Shown one piece after another: positions 42,661 to 51,415 of a DNA stretch of 64,000 bases. The notes below the pieces were generated by a model. It made no database searches. It saw only the letters and a list, made by a program, of their open reading frames with translations, and was not told the DNA's origin. Source of the DNA: an uncultured Dehalococcoidia bacterium (GTDB lineage: Bacteria > Chloroflexota > Dehalococcoidia > Lucifugimonadales > UBA1123); the NCBI GenBank assembly GCA_951812505.1, contig CATOSI010000005.1:124001-188000 (forward strand), read 5' to 3'. Numbering within the stretch: the first letter of the stretch is position 1; every line of letters begins with the position of its first letter. The translations under genes were made by a program, and so were the position numbers.

Positions 42661-43902
42661 CTAAAGGGCAGTGTTCGGTATGTCCTTGGTCGGGTCGAAG
42701 AATGGGACGCGCACCACCTCGGCGTCCACTATGCCATCACCGGGCAACTGAACTTTGACCTGGGTCCCACGTCTCCAGTGGGAGCGCGGCATGACGGCCA
42801 GCGCGATGTTAGACTCGACGTTAGGCGACCAGAACGCGCTGGTTATGTAACCAATGACGTCGCCTGAGTTCTTGTCCTTGACGAGATAGAAGTCCTCGTT
42901 GTACCAGGTGATTGGCTCTCCTCCGACCTTCAGGCCGACCAGGCGCTGCTGGACTCCCTTCTGCTTGATCTTCGCAAGCGCGTCCTTTCCGATGAAGTTT
43001 TCTTTGTCCAGGTCCACCTGCCAGCCGAGACGCACCTCGAACGGGTTGTTCTCGATGTCCATGTCCTGGCCGTAGGAGAGAATTCCCGCCTCCAGCCGTC
43101 GAATGTGGCTGGGGGCTATCACGCGCAGGTTGAACTCCTCTCCCCGCTCCAGGATGTGCGGCCAGATGTCGTCGGCGTAGCGAATGGCGTCGTGGAGGTA
43201 TATCTCGAAGCCGACCTCTGCGGAGAATCCTGTGCGCGAGATGGTGACCTTACGTCCGTTCAGCGTGGCGTGGAGCAGGCCATAGTAGGGAATGTCCCTG
43301 ATCCGGGGGCCAAACATACTCTCCATGAGCGCGACGGACTTGGGCCCCTGTATCTGCACGGGGGAAACGTCGAGCTCACGAATTTCGACGTTGTAACCGG
43401 CGAAGGAGTTAACTCCCTGCGCCCAGAGCAGCACGTCTGAATCGGAAATGCTGAACCAGAATTCGTCATCCGCCACTCGAAGCAGAACGGGGTCGTTGAT
43501 GATGCCGCCGTACTGGTTGCACAGGATTACGTAGCGGGCGCGCATAGTGGGCAAGAGCGAGTGAACGTCGCGCGTGATGAGCAGGTTCACGAAGTCGGCG
43601 GCGTCAGGTCCCTTGACGCATATCTGACGCTCGACAGCCACATCCCACATGCTCACATGCTGGGTGAGGTACTTGTACTCCTCCATCAGGCCGCCGTCCT
43701 CCGGCTCGATGTAGGCGCGCGGATGATATTGGTGGTTGTACACGGTATAGGCCCGGCATCCGGCGGCCTTGGACATGTGCCACCAGGGGGACTTTCGGAC
43801 ACGAGTGGAAATCAGCATCCGGGCGTCGCTGTTTCCGCTCTGACGGAGATTAATCGGCAGTGTTCGGGGCTTGAGGCCGTCAATTACCAGAGTCTGCGCC
43901 AT
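42661..43902 (-). CDS. DmdA-like aminomethyltransferase-fold demethylase
   Basis: A 413-residue GcvT-superfamily protein. It looks far closer to DMSP demethylase DmdA than to GcvT: blocks KAAGCRAYTVYNHQYHPR, VSMWDVAVERQICVKG, INDPVLLRVADDEFWFSISDSDVLLW, DVSPVQIQGPKS, ILSYGQDMDIENNPFEV and NFIGKDALAKIKQKGV parallel DmdA of marine bacteria, as I recall it. DmdA transfers a methyl group from DMSP to tetrahydrofolate. Homologues with other substrates exist, so DMSP is only one option. GGAGGTGA before the ATG and a TATAAT upstream support the start. A MetF-like gene follows upstream in the same direction. Confidence 0.75.
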   Translation of the reverse strand: MAQTLVIDGLKPRTLPINLRQSGNSDARMLISTRVRKSPWWHMSKAAGCRAYTVYNHQYHPRAYIEPEDGGLMEEYKYLTQHVSMWDVAVERQICVKGPDAADFVNLLITRDVHSLLPTMRARYVILCNQYGGIINDPVLLRVADDEFWFSISDSDVLLWAQGVNSFAGYNVEIRELDVSPVQIQGPKSVALMESMFGPRIRDIPYYGLLHATLNGRKVTISRTGFSAEVGFEIYLHDAIRYADDIWPHILERGEEFNLRVIAPSHIRRLEAGILSYGQDMDIENNPFEVRLGWQVDLDKENFIGKDALAKIKQKGVQQRLVGLKVGGEPITWYNEDFYLVKDKNSGDVIGYITSAFWSPNVESNIALAVMPRSHWRRGTQVKVQLPGDGIVDAEVVRVPFFDPTKDIPNTAL

Positions 43903-43955
43903 CTTATCACCTCCAGATGCGCGACTATTATGGCACTCCGTTCGATAAGGCCTGG

Positions 43956-43961
43956 ATTATA
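43956..43961 (-). promoter_or_regulatory. -10 element upstream of the DmdA-like gene
   Basis: An exact TATAAT on the minus strand, about 55 bases before the ATG, without a clear -35. It suggests that the gene can be transcribed apart from the MetF-like gene upstream. Confidence 0.4.
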
Positions 43962-44026
43962 CAGCGTAGAACAGTGAAAGTGTGGACGAATCTATCCGAT
44001 TTAGTCAGCCGATTTTGAGCGTGGCG

Positions 44027-44932
44027 TCAGGTCAGGCCCGCGGATTCCAGGATTGCGGGGATGCGCGACTCCCATCCGATTGCCATGATGTGCGTCCCGT
44101 CGCACATGTCGCGTGTCTCGCGTATGAGACGCGCAGCGATTTCCACTCCGGTCGCTGCCCTGTTCTTCGCGTTCTCCATCTCGACGATCAGGCTGTCCGG
44201 CACGCTTACACCGGGGAGTTCGTCATTCAGGAAACGCGCCATGCGAGCCGACTTGAGGACTATCATGCCCGCCAGGACGGGGACTCCGAATTCGCGCGCG
44301 GATTCCATGAATTTCTCGAACGACGCAGCGTCGTAAACGGCCTGAGTCTGGAAAAATGCGGCTCCCCTCTTCGCCTTATCTTCCATGCGCGCTAGTTCGG
44401 TGTCGAGATCGTCGGCACCGGGGTTGGCCACCGCGCCTGGGAACAGCGTCGGCGTTCCCCTGAGTTCATTGCCATACATATCGGCGCCTGAGTTCATTGC
44501 TGTAACGGCGTCCAGCAACGTCTCAGCCCTGAGATCGAACACTCCCACTGCGTCGGGATGGTCGCCTCGGCCGGGAGGATCGCCACTCATGCAGAGTACG
44601 TTGTTGATGCCGAGCGCGGAGGCGGCAAGCAACTCGCCCTCCAGCGCGATGCGATTGCGGTCGCGCCCCGTCACCTGGAGTATCGGCTCGAATCCCCTGT
44701 CCAGCATCAGGTGGGCTGCGGAAATGGGGGCCATGGTCATGTTTGCTCCGGCGGAGTCGGTCAGGTTGAAGGCGTCCACCATGCCATTCAGGGCTTCGGC
44801 GTGCTTGAACAGGACACCGAGGTCGGTTCCCTTCGGCGGATTCAGTTCGGCGGTCACGACGAACCTATCGGATTTGAGTGACTCGGAAAATGTCGGCAAC
44901 AGGGTATCTCCAATGTCGCGGGGCGACCACAA
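44027..44932 (-). CDS. Methylenetetrahydrofolate reductase-like protein
   Basis: A 301-residue TIM-barrel flavoprotein of the MetF family: VVTAELNPPKGTDL (catalytic Glu), AFNLTDSAGANMTMAPI, ILQVTGRDRNRIALEGELLAA, NVLCMSGDPPGRGDHP and GAAFFQTQAVYD. MetF interconverts methylene- and methyl-THF. Next to a THF-dependent demethylase it could oxidise the methyl-THF formed, feeding the methyl group into C1 oxidation or biosynthesis. It lies 45 bp downstream of the reductive-dehalogenase-like gene. MetF-like proteins in this style, without the zinc-finger partner, are common in Chloroflexota and some use other reactions. Confidence 0.85.
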   Translation of the reverse strand: MWSPRDIGDTLLPTFSESLKSDRFVVTAELNPPKGTDLGVLFKHAEALNGMVDAFNLTDSAGANMTMAPISAAHLMLDRGFEPILQVTGRDRNRIALEGELLAASALGINNVLCMSGDPPGRGDHPDAVGVFDLRAETLLDAVTAMNSGADMYGNELRGTPTLFPGAVANPGADDLDTELARMEDKAKRGAAFFQTQAVYDAASFEKFMESAREFGVPVLAGMIVLKSARMARFLNDELPGVSVPDSLIVEMENAKNRAATGVEIAARLIRETRDMCDGTHIMAIGWESRIPAILESAGLT

Positions 44933-44976
44933 GGGTTCGCCCCTACTGGCTGTGAACGGTAATCAAGGCCAATATC

Positions 44977-46227
44977 TCAGGCGATGTCGTATGTCGTCTC
45001 GCCCTTGTCCAGTATCTCCTTGACGTCGGTTGCGAATTCTACAAGTTCCGCTTCACTTGGGACACCCTTGGAGGCGAGCTTTTCCTTGAATTTCTCGAAC
45101 AGCCACTCCTCCTCCCGGCCATGCGGAATCTCGAAGAAGCCCCGGTCGAACTGGGGCAATTCGCCTGTGCCGAAGTCTCCCTTGCCCTCTATCGAGTATC
45201 TCTCCAGGTTGTCCGTGCCTTTTCCGAGCACCTCGCCGGTCTCGACATAATGCTCCATGACGGGTTTCATGCCGTAACGCTGTATCGGACATACGATCAT
45301 GCAGACGGCGCAGCCATGGAATGTCACCATGACCGGACGGCAGCGGTCGTATATGAGCTTGTTCTTCTGGACTCCACGCCACCAGACCTTATCCTTGACA
45401 ATCGCGCGGCCCGGACAGCGATTGGCGCAGACCTGGCATTCCTGGCAGAACTTGTGGATACCGTAGTCCACCGGGCCGTCGTAGGTCACGGGCGCGTCGG
45501 TGGTGACGAGCATTAGACGCGCGCGCGATCCGAAATGGGGCGACAGCAACTGTCCGTTCACGCCAAGCTGCCCCAGCCCAGCCGCGACGAACAGCGGTAT
45601 GTAAGGGCCGCTGCAATCGTATCCGTCATGGACCTGCGCGCGGTAGCCCCTGGATCTGATGTACTCCGCAATCTTCAGACAGCCCGCCTGCTCGACCTCG
45701 TAGGTCTCGAACCGGGCTTGGTCGGCCTCGGGGCTCGGGCCGGTCTGCGTCATGCGGTAGTCCTGCTCGTAAGCCAGGCAAATGGCGTGCTCGAACTTCG
45801 CCCAGCGCTTCTTGCCAGAGAACGTATAGTGTCGGTCGTGCCTGGTAAAGCCCACCTCTCCGAATCCCAACTCTCGCGCAAATTGCCGAATGTCCTCGGT
45901 CATATCTTCCCCGGCAACCGGCGCGCCGGTCGGCTCGACGTCAGCGGACACTAGCCCCTCTTCGTACATCGGCTTCATCCGCGCGTCATGCCCATCGAGG
46001 AACTCGGACATATTCTTGGGGTAGGTCTTCACCGCCCACTGACGATCCGCGGACTTCTCTATTGCCTGTGTCTCTAGCGGGAATTCCCTGCTGTAAAAAG
46101 CCACGTCCACAGGGTTCTGCGGCACGCCCGGAACGGTGGCCAGATCTTCGGCAACCGGGATTTCAACATCGGGCTGCCCATGCTTTCTGCCGGATCTTGT
46201 AACAGTGTGACTTATGGACTTGCCCAT
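44977..46227 (-). CDS. Reductive-dehalogenase-like corrinoid/Fe-S protein without Tat signal
   Basis: A 416-residue protein. The C-terminal half has the two Fe-S motifs of RdhA: C261-x2-C264-x2-C267-x3-C271-P and C296-x9-C306-x2-C309-x3-C313-P. Upstream blocks LGQLGVNGQLLSPHFGSRARLMLVTTDAP match the corrinoid-binding nitroreductase-like region shared by RdhA and QueG. It lacks the Tat signal RRxFxK of respiratory dehalogenases, so it would be cytoplasmic, and there is no RdhB anchor gene. A role in dehalogenation, or in another corrinoid-dependent reduction or demethylation, is possible. Neighbours on the strand handle N-methyl, S-methyl and folate-bound methyl groups. Confidence 0.8.
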   Translation of the reverse strand: MGKSISHTVTRSGRKHGQPDVEIPVAEDLATVPGVPQNPVDVAFYSREFPLETQAIEKSADRQWAVKTYPKNMSEFLDGHDARMKPMYEEGLVSADVEPTGAPVAGEDMTEDIRQFARELGFGEVGFTRHDRHYTFSGKKRWAKFEHAICLAYEQDYRMTQTGPSPEADQARFETYEVEQAGCLKIAEYIRSRGYRAQVHDGYDCSGPYIPLFVAAGLGQLGVNGQLLSPHFGSRARLMLVTTDAPVTYDGPVDYGIHKFCQECQVCANRCPGRAIVKDKVWWRGVQKNKLIYDRCRPVMVTFHGCAVCMIVCPIQRYGMKPVMEHYVETGEVLGKGTDNLERYSIEGKGDFGTGELPQFDRGFFEIPHGREEEWLFEKFKEKLASKGVPSEAELVEFATDVKEILDKGETTYDIA

Positions 46228-46321
46228 TCGCTCCCCCTTCTTCTCAACTTGTACCTACTGTCTCATACAAGAGAATGATACAACGAAACCACAATGCTCT
46301 CAGCAGGTGGCGTACTCCTTC

Positions 46322-48790
46322 TCACACCCTCATCTTATCGCCTTTTGGATCATAGAGCGGCTCGCGCGTGACTGTAGCTTGAAGCCGTTCACCGAAGTAA
46401 AGCACATCAACGGCCGTTCCGACCTCAGCGTACTCGACAGGGAGGTAGCCGTAAACGATGCCGCGTCCGATAGAGTGTCCGTAGTTGGCGCTGGTGACGT
46501 ATCCGAGCACTCTGTCGCCGTCCAGAATAGGTTCTTTTCCCATGACGACTCTGGCGGGGTCATCCAGTGTCATACAGGACAACTTGCGCCTCGGACCATT
46601 AGCTCGGACTTCTCTCAGCGCATCGCGTCCGATGAAGTTTCCCTTCCGCATTCTGACAGCGAAGCCGATTCCCGCCTCGTATGGGTTGTACTCGGTGTGG
46701 ATGTCGTTTCCCCAGAGTCGGTATCCCTTTTCGAGGCGCAGAGAGTCGAACGCGCCTCCGCCCGCAGCGATGACTCCGAGCGGCTGTCCGGCTTCCCAGA
46801 GCGTATCCCACAGATAGAGGCCAAGCTCCGACGGCGCGTAAATTTCCCATCCGAGTTCACCGACGTATGATATGCGAAGGGCGAGCGCAGGAACTTCGCC
46901 TATCGTGATGGGCTTTGCTGTCATGTATGGGAACCCGTCGTCGCTGAGGTCGTCGTCGCAGACACGGCTCAGCAGGTCGCGCGCACTGGGACCCCAGAGG
47001 CCGACGCAACACTGAGCGGACGAAATATCGGTAACAGTAGCAGAGCCGTCGTCCGGCAGATGCGACTGAATCCATTCCAGATCGTGGAGACCCATCGCTC
47101 CGCCGGTGACCACCAAGAAGCCGTCGTCGCCCAACCGCGTGATTGTCAGGTCGCACTTTATTCCCCCGCTGGGCGTGAGCATGGAAGTATATGTAATCGT
47201 CCCGACGGGCTTGTTCATCTGGTTGGTGGCCAGACGCTGGAGAGCCGCAAGCGAACCCGGGCCTGAAATCTCGAACTTGGCGAAGGGAGTCAGGTCGAAC
47301 ATGGCAACGCGCTCTCTCGCAGCCGCGTGCTCAGCTGCGACAGTCGCAGACCACTCCCGTGCCTCCCAGCCATCGCGTGACGTGCCAGCCACGCTCAGCG
47401 AATCGAGCAGGCCCGCGTTCGAGTCGTACCACTGCGGACGTTCCCAGCCCGCGTTCTCGAAAAAGACGGCGCCCAGCTCATTCTGTCTCGCGTGGAATGG
47501 TGTCAGCCTCAAGTTACGAGGTCTGTCCATCTGCTGGAGTGGGTGAATTATGTCGTAAACCTCTCGGTACTGTTGTGCGGCGCGAGCGCGGACGTATGGG
47601 CGGCTGTGGGCGTGGGGATGGAAGCGCAGGATGTCGCACTCGCGCAGGTCGGTCGTCGGTTCGCCGTTGACAATCCACTCGGCAACGGCCTTGCCGACGC
47701 CTCCGGCGTGCGTTATCCACACTGCTTGGGCGGACCAGAATCCGCGAACGTCTGGCGACTCGCCCAGCACCGGGAATCCGTCGTTTGTGAACGAGAACAG
47801 GCCGTTGAACTTGCGGGTCAGTCCCGCGCCTTCCAGGGCGGGCAGAAATTCGCCCATTGCCGCCCTCGCCTTCTCGAAATGGGCCGGGGTGAAGGGCATC
47901 TCTGCGGGCGCGACCGGCGCCTCTTCGAGGTCGAGAATGTCCTCCGACTCCACCAAGAGCGGTTCGTGGTTGTACGCACCGATGCCGTAGGACTCACCAA
48001 CCTGCCTGAAGTACATGGCCTCGTCCTGGTGGCGCAGAATCGGGTGGGATACTTCCTCGGTCACACCCGCGAGTTCGCTGAGTGGCTCGGTAACGGCGTA
48101 GAGGTGCTGCATCGGAGATAGCGGAATCGAGACACCGGCCATCCCGCCGATCCTCGGCGCCCAGATTCCGGCGGCTGAGACTACAAGTTCGGTCTTGATG
48201 TCGCCGCGCGTGGTGTGAACGGCTTCAACGCGCCCGTTTTCGATGGCGATGCCAGTGACCTTGGTGTCACCGTAGAACGACGATCCGTTTACCTCTGCCG
48301 CGTGTGCCATCGCCTCGGCTGGTCGGGTGGCCTTGGTCTGGATGTCCGACGGGACGTAGAGCGCGCCCAGGATGCGGTCGGACAGCATCGGGATGTGATC
48401 TCGGGCCTTACCTGGGCTGATCACGTGAGCCTCGATGCCCCAACTCATGGCGAACCCGGCCTTGCGCTTGAGGTCTTCCAGACGCCCCGGCGTCCAGGCG
48501 ACCTCGAGGCTGCCGACCGGATTCGCGCACGGCTCGCCATCGAGTTCCATGCTCTTCCAGAGTTCGACAGTGTAACGCGCAAAGGTCGCCATGGTCTTGG
48601 AGGGATTGACCTGGAAGACGAGTCCGGGCGCGTGCGTAGTTGAGCCGCCTGTCTCGAACAGAGGCCCTTGGTCCACTACGACAATATCACGCCAGCCGAG
48701 CCTAGTCAGATGGTACGCGACGCTGCAGCCCGCTATACCTGCTCCGACTATGACCGCCCTTGCGTGTTCCGGCAATACGACACTGGCCAT
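46322..48790 (-). CDS. Sarcosine/dimethylglycine dehydrogenase-like protein (DAO plus GcvT domains)
   Basis: An 822-residue protein of the usual length. The N-terminal FAD domain has AVIVGAGIAGCSVAYHL, a covalent-flavin-type region GGSTTHAPGLVFQ and the substrate-side block HAGGVGKAVAEW. From about residue 420 the C-terminal half is a GcvT-like THF-binding domain with FENAGWERPQWY, MFDLTPFAKFEISGP, YTSMLTPSGGIKCDLT and ELGWEIYAP. Members demethylate dimethylglycine, sarcosine or related N-methyl amines oxidatively and pass formaldehyde to THF. The Cys/His for covalent flavin cannot be assigned surely (STTHAPG has the His as in DMGDH). It lies between the amine oxidase and the RdhA-like gene. 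Confidence 0.87.
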   Translation of the reverse strand: MASVVLPEHARAVIVGAGIAGCSVAYHLTRLGWRDIVVVDQGPLFETGGSTTHAPGLVFQVNPSKTMATFARYTVELWKSMELDGEPCANPVGSLEVAWTPGRLEDLKRKAGFAMSWGIEAHVISPGKARDHIPMLSDRILGALYVPSDIQTKATRPAEAMAHAAEVNGSSFYGDTKVTGIAIENGRVEAVHTTRGDIKTELVVSAAGIWAPRIGGMAGVSIPLSPMQHLYAVTEPLSELAGVTEEVSHPILRHQDEAMYFRQVGESYGIGAYNHEPLLVESEDILDLEEAPVAPAEMPFTPAHFEKARAAMGEFLPALEGAGLTRKFNGLFSFTNDGFPVLGESPDVRGFWSAQAVWITHAGGVGKAVAEWIVNGEPTTDLRECDILRFHPHAHSRPYVRARAAQQYREVYDIIHPLQQMDRPRNLRLTPFHARQNELGAVFFENAGWERPQWYDSNAGLLDSLSVAGTSRDGWEAREWSATVAAEHAAARERVAMFDLTPFAKFEISGPGSLAALQRLATNQMNKPVGTITYTSMLTPSGGIKCDLTITRLGDDGFLVVTGGAMGLHDLEWIQSHLPDDGSATVTDISSAQCCVGLWGPSARDLLSRVCDDDLSDDGFPYMTAKPITIGEVPALALRISYVGELGWEIYAPSELGLYLWDTLWEAGQPLGVIAAGGGAFDSLRLEKGYRLWGNDIHTEYNPYEAGIGFAVRMRKGNFIGRDALREVRANGPRRKLSCMTLDDPARVVMGKEPILDGDRVLGYVTSANYGHSIGRGIVYGYLPVEYAEVGTAVDVLYFGERLQATVTREPLYDPKGDKMRV

Positions 48791-48894
48791 TTCTGGATGC
48801 CTCCAAGTGTCAGGTCATAGGTCAAGCCAACTCAGTTTTAGATTAGCACAGAAAATCCTCGTATGTGAGGAGAATCAGTATCCGAACATGCGCA

Positions 48895-50871
48895 TCAGGC
48901 GTGACAGGTACAGCCATGTTCTCCGCCGCCACAGCAGGCGCCATTAGCGTGAGCCGATGGGGGCACGTCCAGGGCCGGGTTCATGTCGAAGAAACCGACG
49001 GGTTTCATGGTGAACCCAGTGTAGGCGACAGGCATGACTGGCCAGTCCTCCGGCCTCGCGATATGCGTCATGCCGAACGTGTACCAGACCACTACATCGG
49101 TGTCCTGGACGCTGCGGTCCGCCTGAGTCCATGCGGGAAGACCGTCTCCGCCCGGATGCTGGTTCACGTAGTCTCCCGCGGCGGCCTTCTCGTCGGGCGC
49201 GTACGGGGTGACCCATAGATGTTTCTTAATAAAGGCCCCCCTCCGGGAGACGCTGGCGTCGGAGTGAAGCATGGAATGCGTATTATCTCCGGGAGTCAAC
49301 TTGTATCCTGTGGGCTGGCCCAGTGAGTTGCGTTCGGAAGAGCTGGAGACCAGCCAGTACCTTGCGCTCTCGGGATTGATCATCCGCTGGGCCTCGGACT
49401 CTGAGGCCAGCAGAGTCTTCTCGGCGTAGAAGGCGTTGCCCTGCGGGTTGTCAGGGCCGCGAGGTTCGGTAACTGCGTTGACCTCATAGACCGAGTTGTC
49501 TTCTCCGTCCACGCTCATATCGAGTCGCACGTTGAAGAAGTGCTGGTGTATAGCTGCATTGAGTTGAGGAGCAACCAGCGTTCCGTACTTTAGCGCCTCT
49601 CCCGGAGCAACGGCCGAGGTGTGCAGTATGCCGGACATCTTTATCTCGTACTCTATCGTGCCGTCCTGGTAGAAGTACCAGTAGAAGCCGTACTCGTAAT
49701 TGCCGACTGTCGTAATGAAGGAGACGACGAGCCGCCGTGAACGGCGTACTTCGACCTGACCGGTACGCCAGTCCGTATGCTTCCAGAGAATTCCGTAGTC
49801 CTCCTCGTGCATGCAGATTGCGTTGGGGATCTTAACCGGATTGCCACGTGTGTCGTGCAGGTCGGCGTCGAAGTAGTAGATTACCCCCAGGCAGTCGCAG
49901 CCGAGTATCAGAGAGTTGGTCAGCATCCCGATTCCGTACTCGCCGAGGTCGAAGGCATTACGCCTGAAATTGTGTGGTCGGGGATCCCCATAGGGAACGA
50001 CCATCTCGGATAGGGAGGCCCGGTACATTACTGGGCGCACCCTGCCCTTGTCCTCATAGCCGACACAGTGGAGTACCAGTCCCTCACGCGGATTGAATCC
50101 AAGCCTCATGCTCCACTTCTGCCAGGAGACCTTATTTCCATTTACAGTGAAACTCGAGCCTTCGTACTGGGTTATATCAAGCGGCTTCAGGTCCTGGCGA
50201 AAGTCCTTGATGTATTCCGCCGCGTAGTTGCCGTCGTTGGGGGGCAGCGGAACAATGCCGTGGTCCTCGACTCTAAGCACCTCCATACGGTTCAGGTCAA
50301 TTACCGGAATGACTCCCTCTATGGGTCTCGCGTACCCGTTGTCGTTGGGTCCGGTCTTGAGCCAGCAGCGAGCGAAGACGAGACGCAGGCCCTCCTCTTC
50401 CTCGACGCCGAAATTGCCGGCCGACCATGCGTCCACCATTACCATGTCAACGTCGGTGATTCCCCTCTTGGCCAAAGCCTCGATAAAGTCGGGGTCAGCC
50501 TTGACTGCAGCCTCGCACTCTGAGAATTCGTCGAGAGTAATGCGGGGCTGGACGCCCGGGATGTGCTTCCAGGAGATTACCCGGCCGCTCGTCAACGAGA
50601 CCACCGCTTCGTGCGTTTCGCTCGTGCGGTTGTCGAATACGATGAAGAACGCCTCCCTGTCAACCGGGTCGCCCGACTTGTAGCCTAGCGCCACGTCTTT
50701 CGGCGGCTCGTTCAGGGTGACAGTCTCGAATCTCGTCTCTTTGCCCAGCCCGCGCTCGGACTTGAGAATCGTCACCGCCTCAGCGATTTCTTCAGGTGTC
50801 AGCGGGTCCAGCGGGTGGCTCACTCCGGTTCGGATAACCGTTTGCTCCGGTGGTTGGGCCGTGATAGTCAT
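48895..50871 (-). CDS. Copper amine oxidase (topaquinone)
   Basis: A 658-residue protein. The topaquinone precursor Tyr lies in TVGNYEYG (Tyr392), the copper ligands are HQH (His442, His444) and His603 in GMTHIARPEDWP, and the catalytic base is Asp308 in NAFDLGEYG. The spacings Asp-Tyr 84 and His-His 161 equal those of Arthrobacter globiformis amine oxidase. The enzyme oxidises primary amines to aldehydes with ammonia and H2O2. I choose ATG 50871 (MTITAQ) since GAGGTG precedes it; a GTG three codons earlier is alternative. An unusual Cys/His tail (ACCGGGEHGCTCHA) closes the protein. No signal peptide is seen. It is first in the minus-strand run. Confidence 0.93.
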   Translation of the reverse strand: MTITAQPPEQTVIRTGVSHPLDPLTPEEIAEAVTILKSERGLGKETRFETVTLNEPPKDVALGYKSGDPVDREAFFIVFDNRTSETHEAVVSLTSGRVISWKHIPGVQPRITLDEFSECEAAVKADPDFIEALAKRGITDVDMVMVDAWSAGNFGVEEEEGLRLVFARCWLKTGPNDNGYARPIEGVIPVIDLNRMEVLRVEDHGIVPLPPNDGNYAAEYIKDFRQDLKPLDITQYEGSSFTVNGNKVSWQKWSMRLGFNPREGLVLHCVGYEDKGRVRPVMYRASLSEMVVPYGDPRPHNFRRNAFDLGEYGIGMLTNSLILGCDCLGVIYYFDADLHDTRGNPVKIPNAICMHEEDYGILWKHTDWRTGQVEVRRSRRLVVSFITTVGNYEYGFYWYFYQDGTIEYEIKMSGILHTSAVAPGEALKYGTLVAPQLNAAIHQHFFNVRLDMSVDGEDNSVYEVNAVTEPRGPDNPQGNAFYAEKTLLASESEAQRMINPESARYWLVSSSSERNSLGQPTGYKLTPGDNTHSMLHSDASVSRRGAFIKKHLWVTPYAPDEKAAAGDYVNQHPGGDGLPAWTQADRSVQDTDVVVWYTFGMTHIARPEDWPVMPVAYTGFTMKPVGFFDMNPALDVPPSAHANGACCGGGEHGCTCHA

Positions 50872-50922
50872 TGCAAACACCTCACCGTGTGATTCATAGA
50901 TTCAGGAAGAAGACTCAAGGGC

Positions 50923-50951
50923 AATGTACGAATGAGAGTGACGACTGTCAA
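50923..50951 (-). promoter_or_regulatory. Sigma-70-type promoter of the amine-oxidase run
   Basis: On the minus strand an exact TTGACA (50946-50951), 17 bases, then TACATT (50923-50928). The predicted transcript starts near 50916, about 45 bases before the amine oxidase ATG, and may extend to the DmdA-like gene. Confidence 0.6.
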
Positions 50952-51010
50952 GTAGCCAGATCACAGCGGTGGGGCAATCAAACATACAGCATCCAGACGA
51001 CCTGACGCTC

Positions 51011-51039
51011 TTGTACATTTGTGCTGGTCTGGCTACAAT
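51011..51039 (+). promoter_or_regulatory. Weak candidate promoter facing the SelA-like gene
   Basis: TTGTAC (51011-51016), 17 bases, then TACAAT (51034-51039). If used, it gives a leader of about 370 bases that includes the long repeat copy B. The -35 match is poor. Confidence 0.3.
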
Positions 51040-51165
51040 ATCCACACGACTTACCGCTACGAGACTTTCAAGCGAACTCCCGGCACCCAGGCCGACGACT
51101 ACACTCCAGAAGACATAAAGCACGATATATGACGAACAGAACGTAAAGAAAAATGTCTGGAGAAT

Positions 51166-51274
51166 TAGCTATAACTCTGGTGGTTTTCTAGCGAAACTCT
51201 GGTTCAGAAGTCACCTGTTATTCGCCAGTCGGGGCACCTGTTTCCACCAGTTGAAGAACCTAATGACATAAACC
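51166..51274 (-). repeat. Long interspersed repeat, copy B
   Basis: Read on the minus strand: GGTTTATGTC, GGTGGAAACAGGTG, GACTGGCGAATAACAGGTGA, ACCAGAGTTT, AGTTATAGCTA. The same order occurs at 19083-19200 on the plus strand. The remainder of the 50872-51415 gap (about 540 bp) holds the two promoters listed; a 73-codon minus frame at 50902-51123 looks non-coding. Confidence 0.55.
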
Positions 51275-51415
51275 AAGATAAATGAGACCGCTGAAGTTCA
51301 GGTGTGACTGCACTGCCTTGAGGACCGACTATGTCCCTGCATACGCGCCCTCATTCTGGTACACTGCCCACACTATTCAAGTTTCGGCTTTGGTGATTCG
51401 TGGGAGAGACGAAAT

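Noticed and set aside
50902..51123. A 73-codon minus-strand frame upstream of the amine oxidase
   Set aside because: It overlaps the amine oxidase promoter, lacks a ribosome site and has no recognisable motif.
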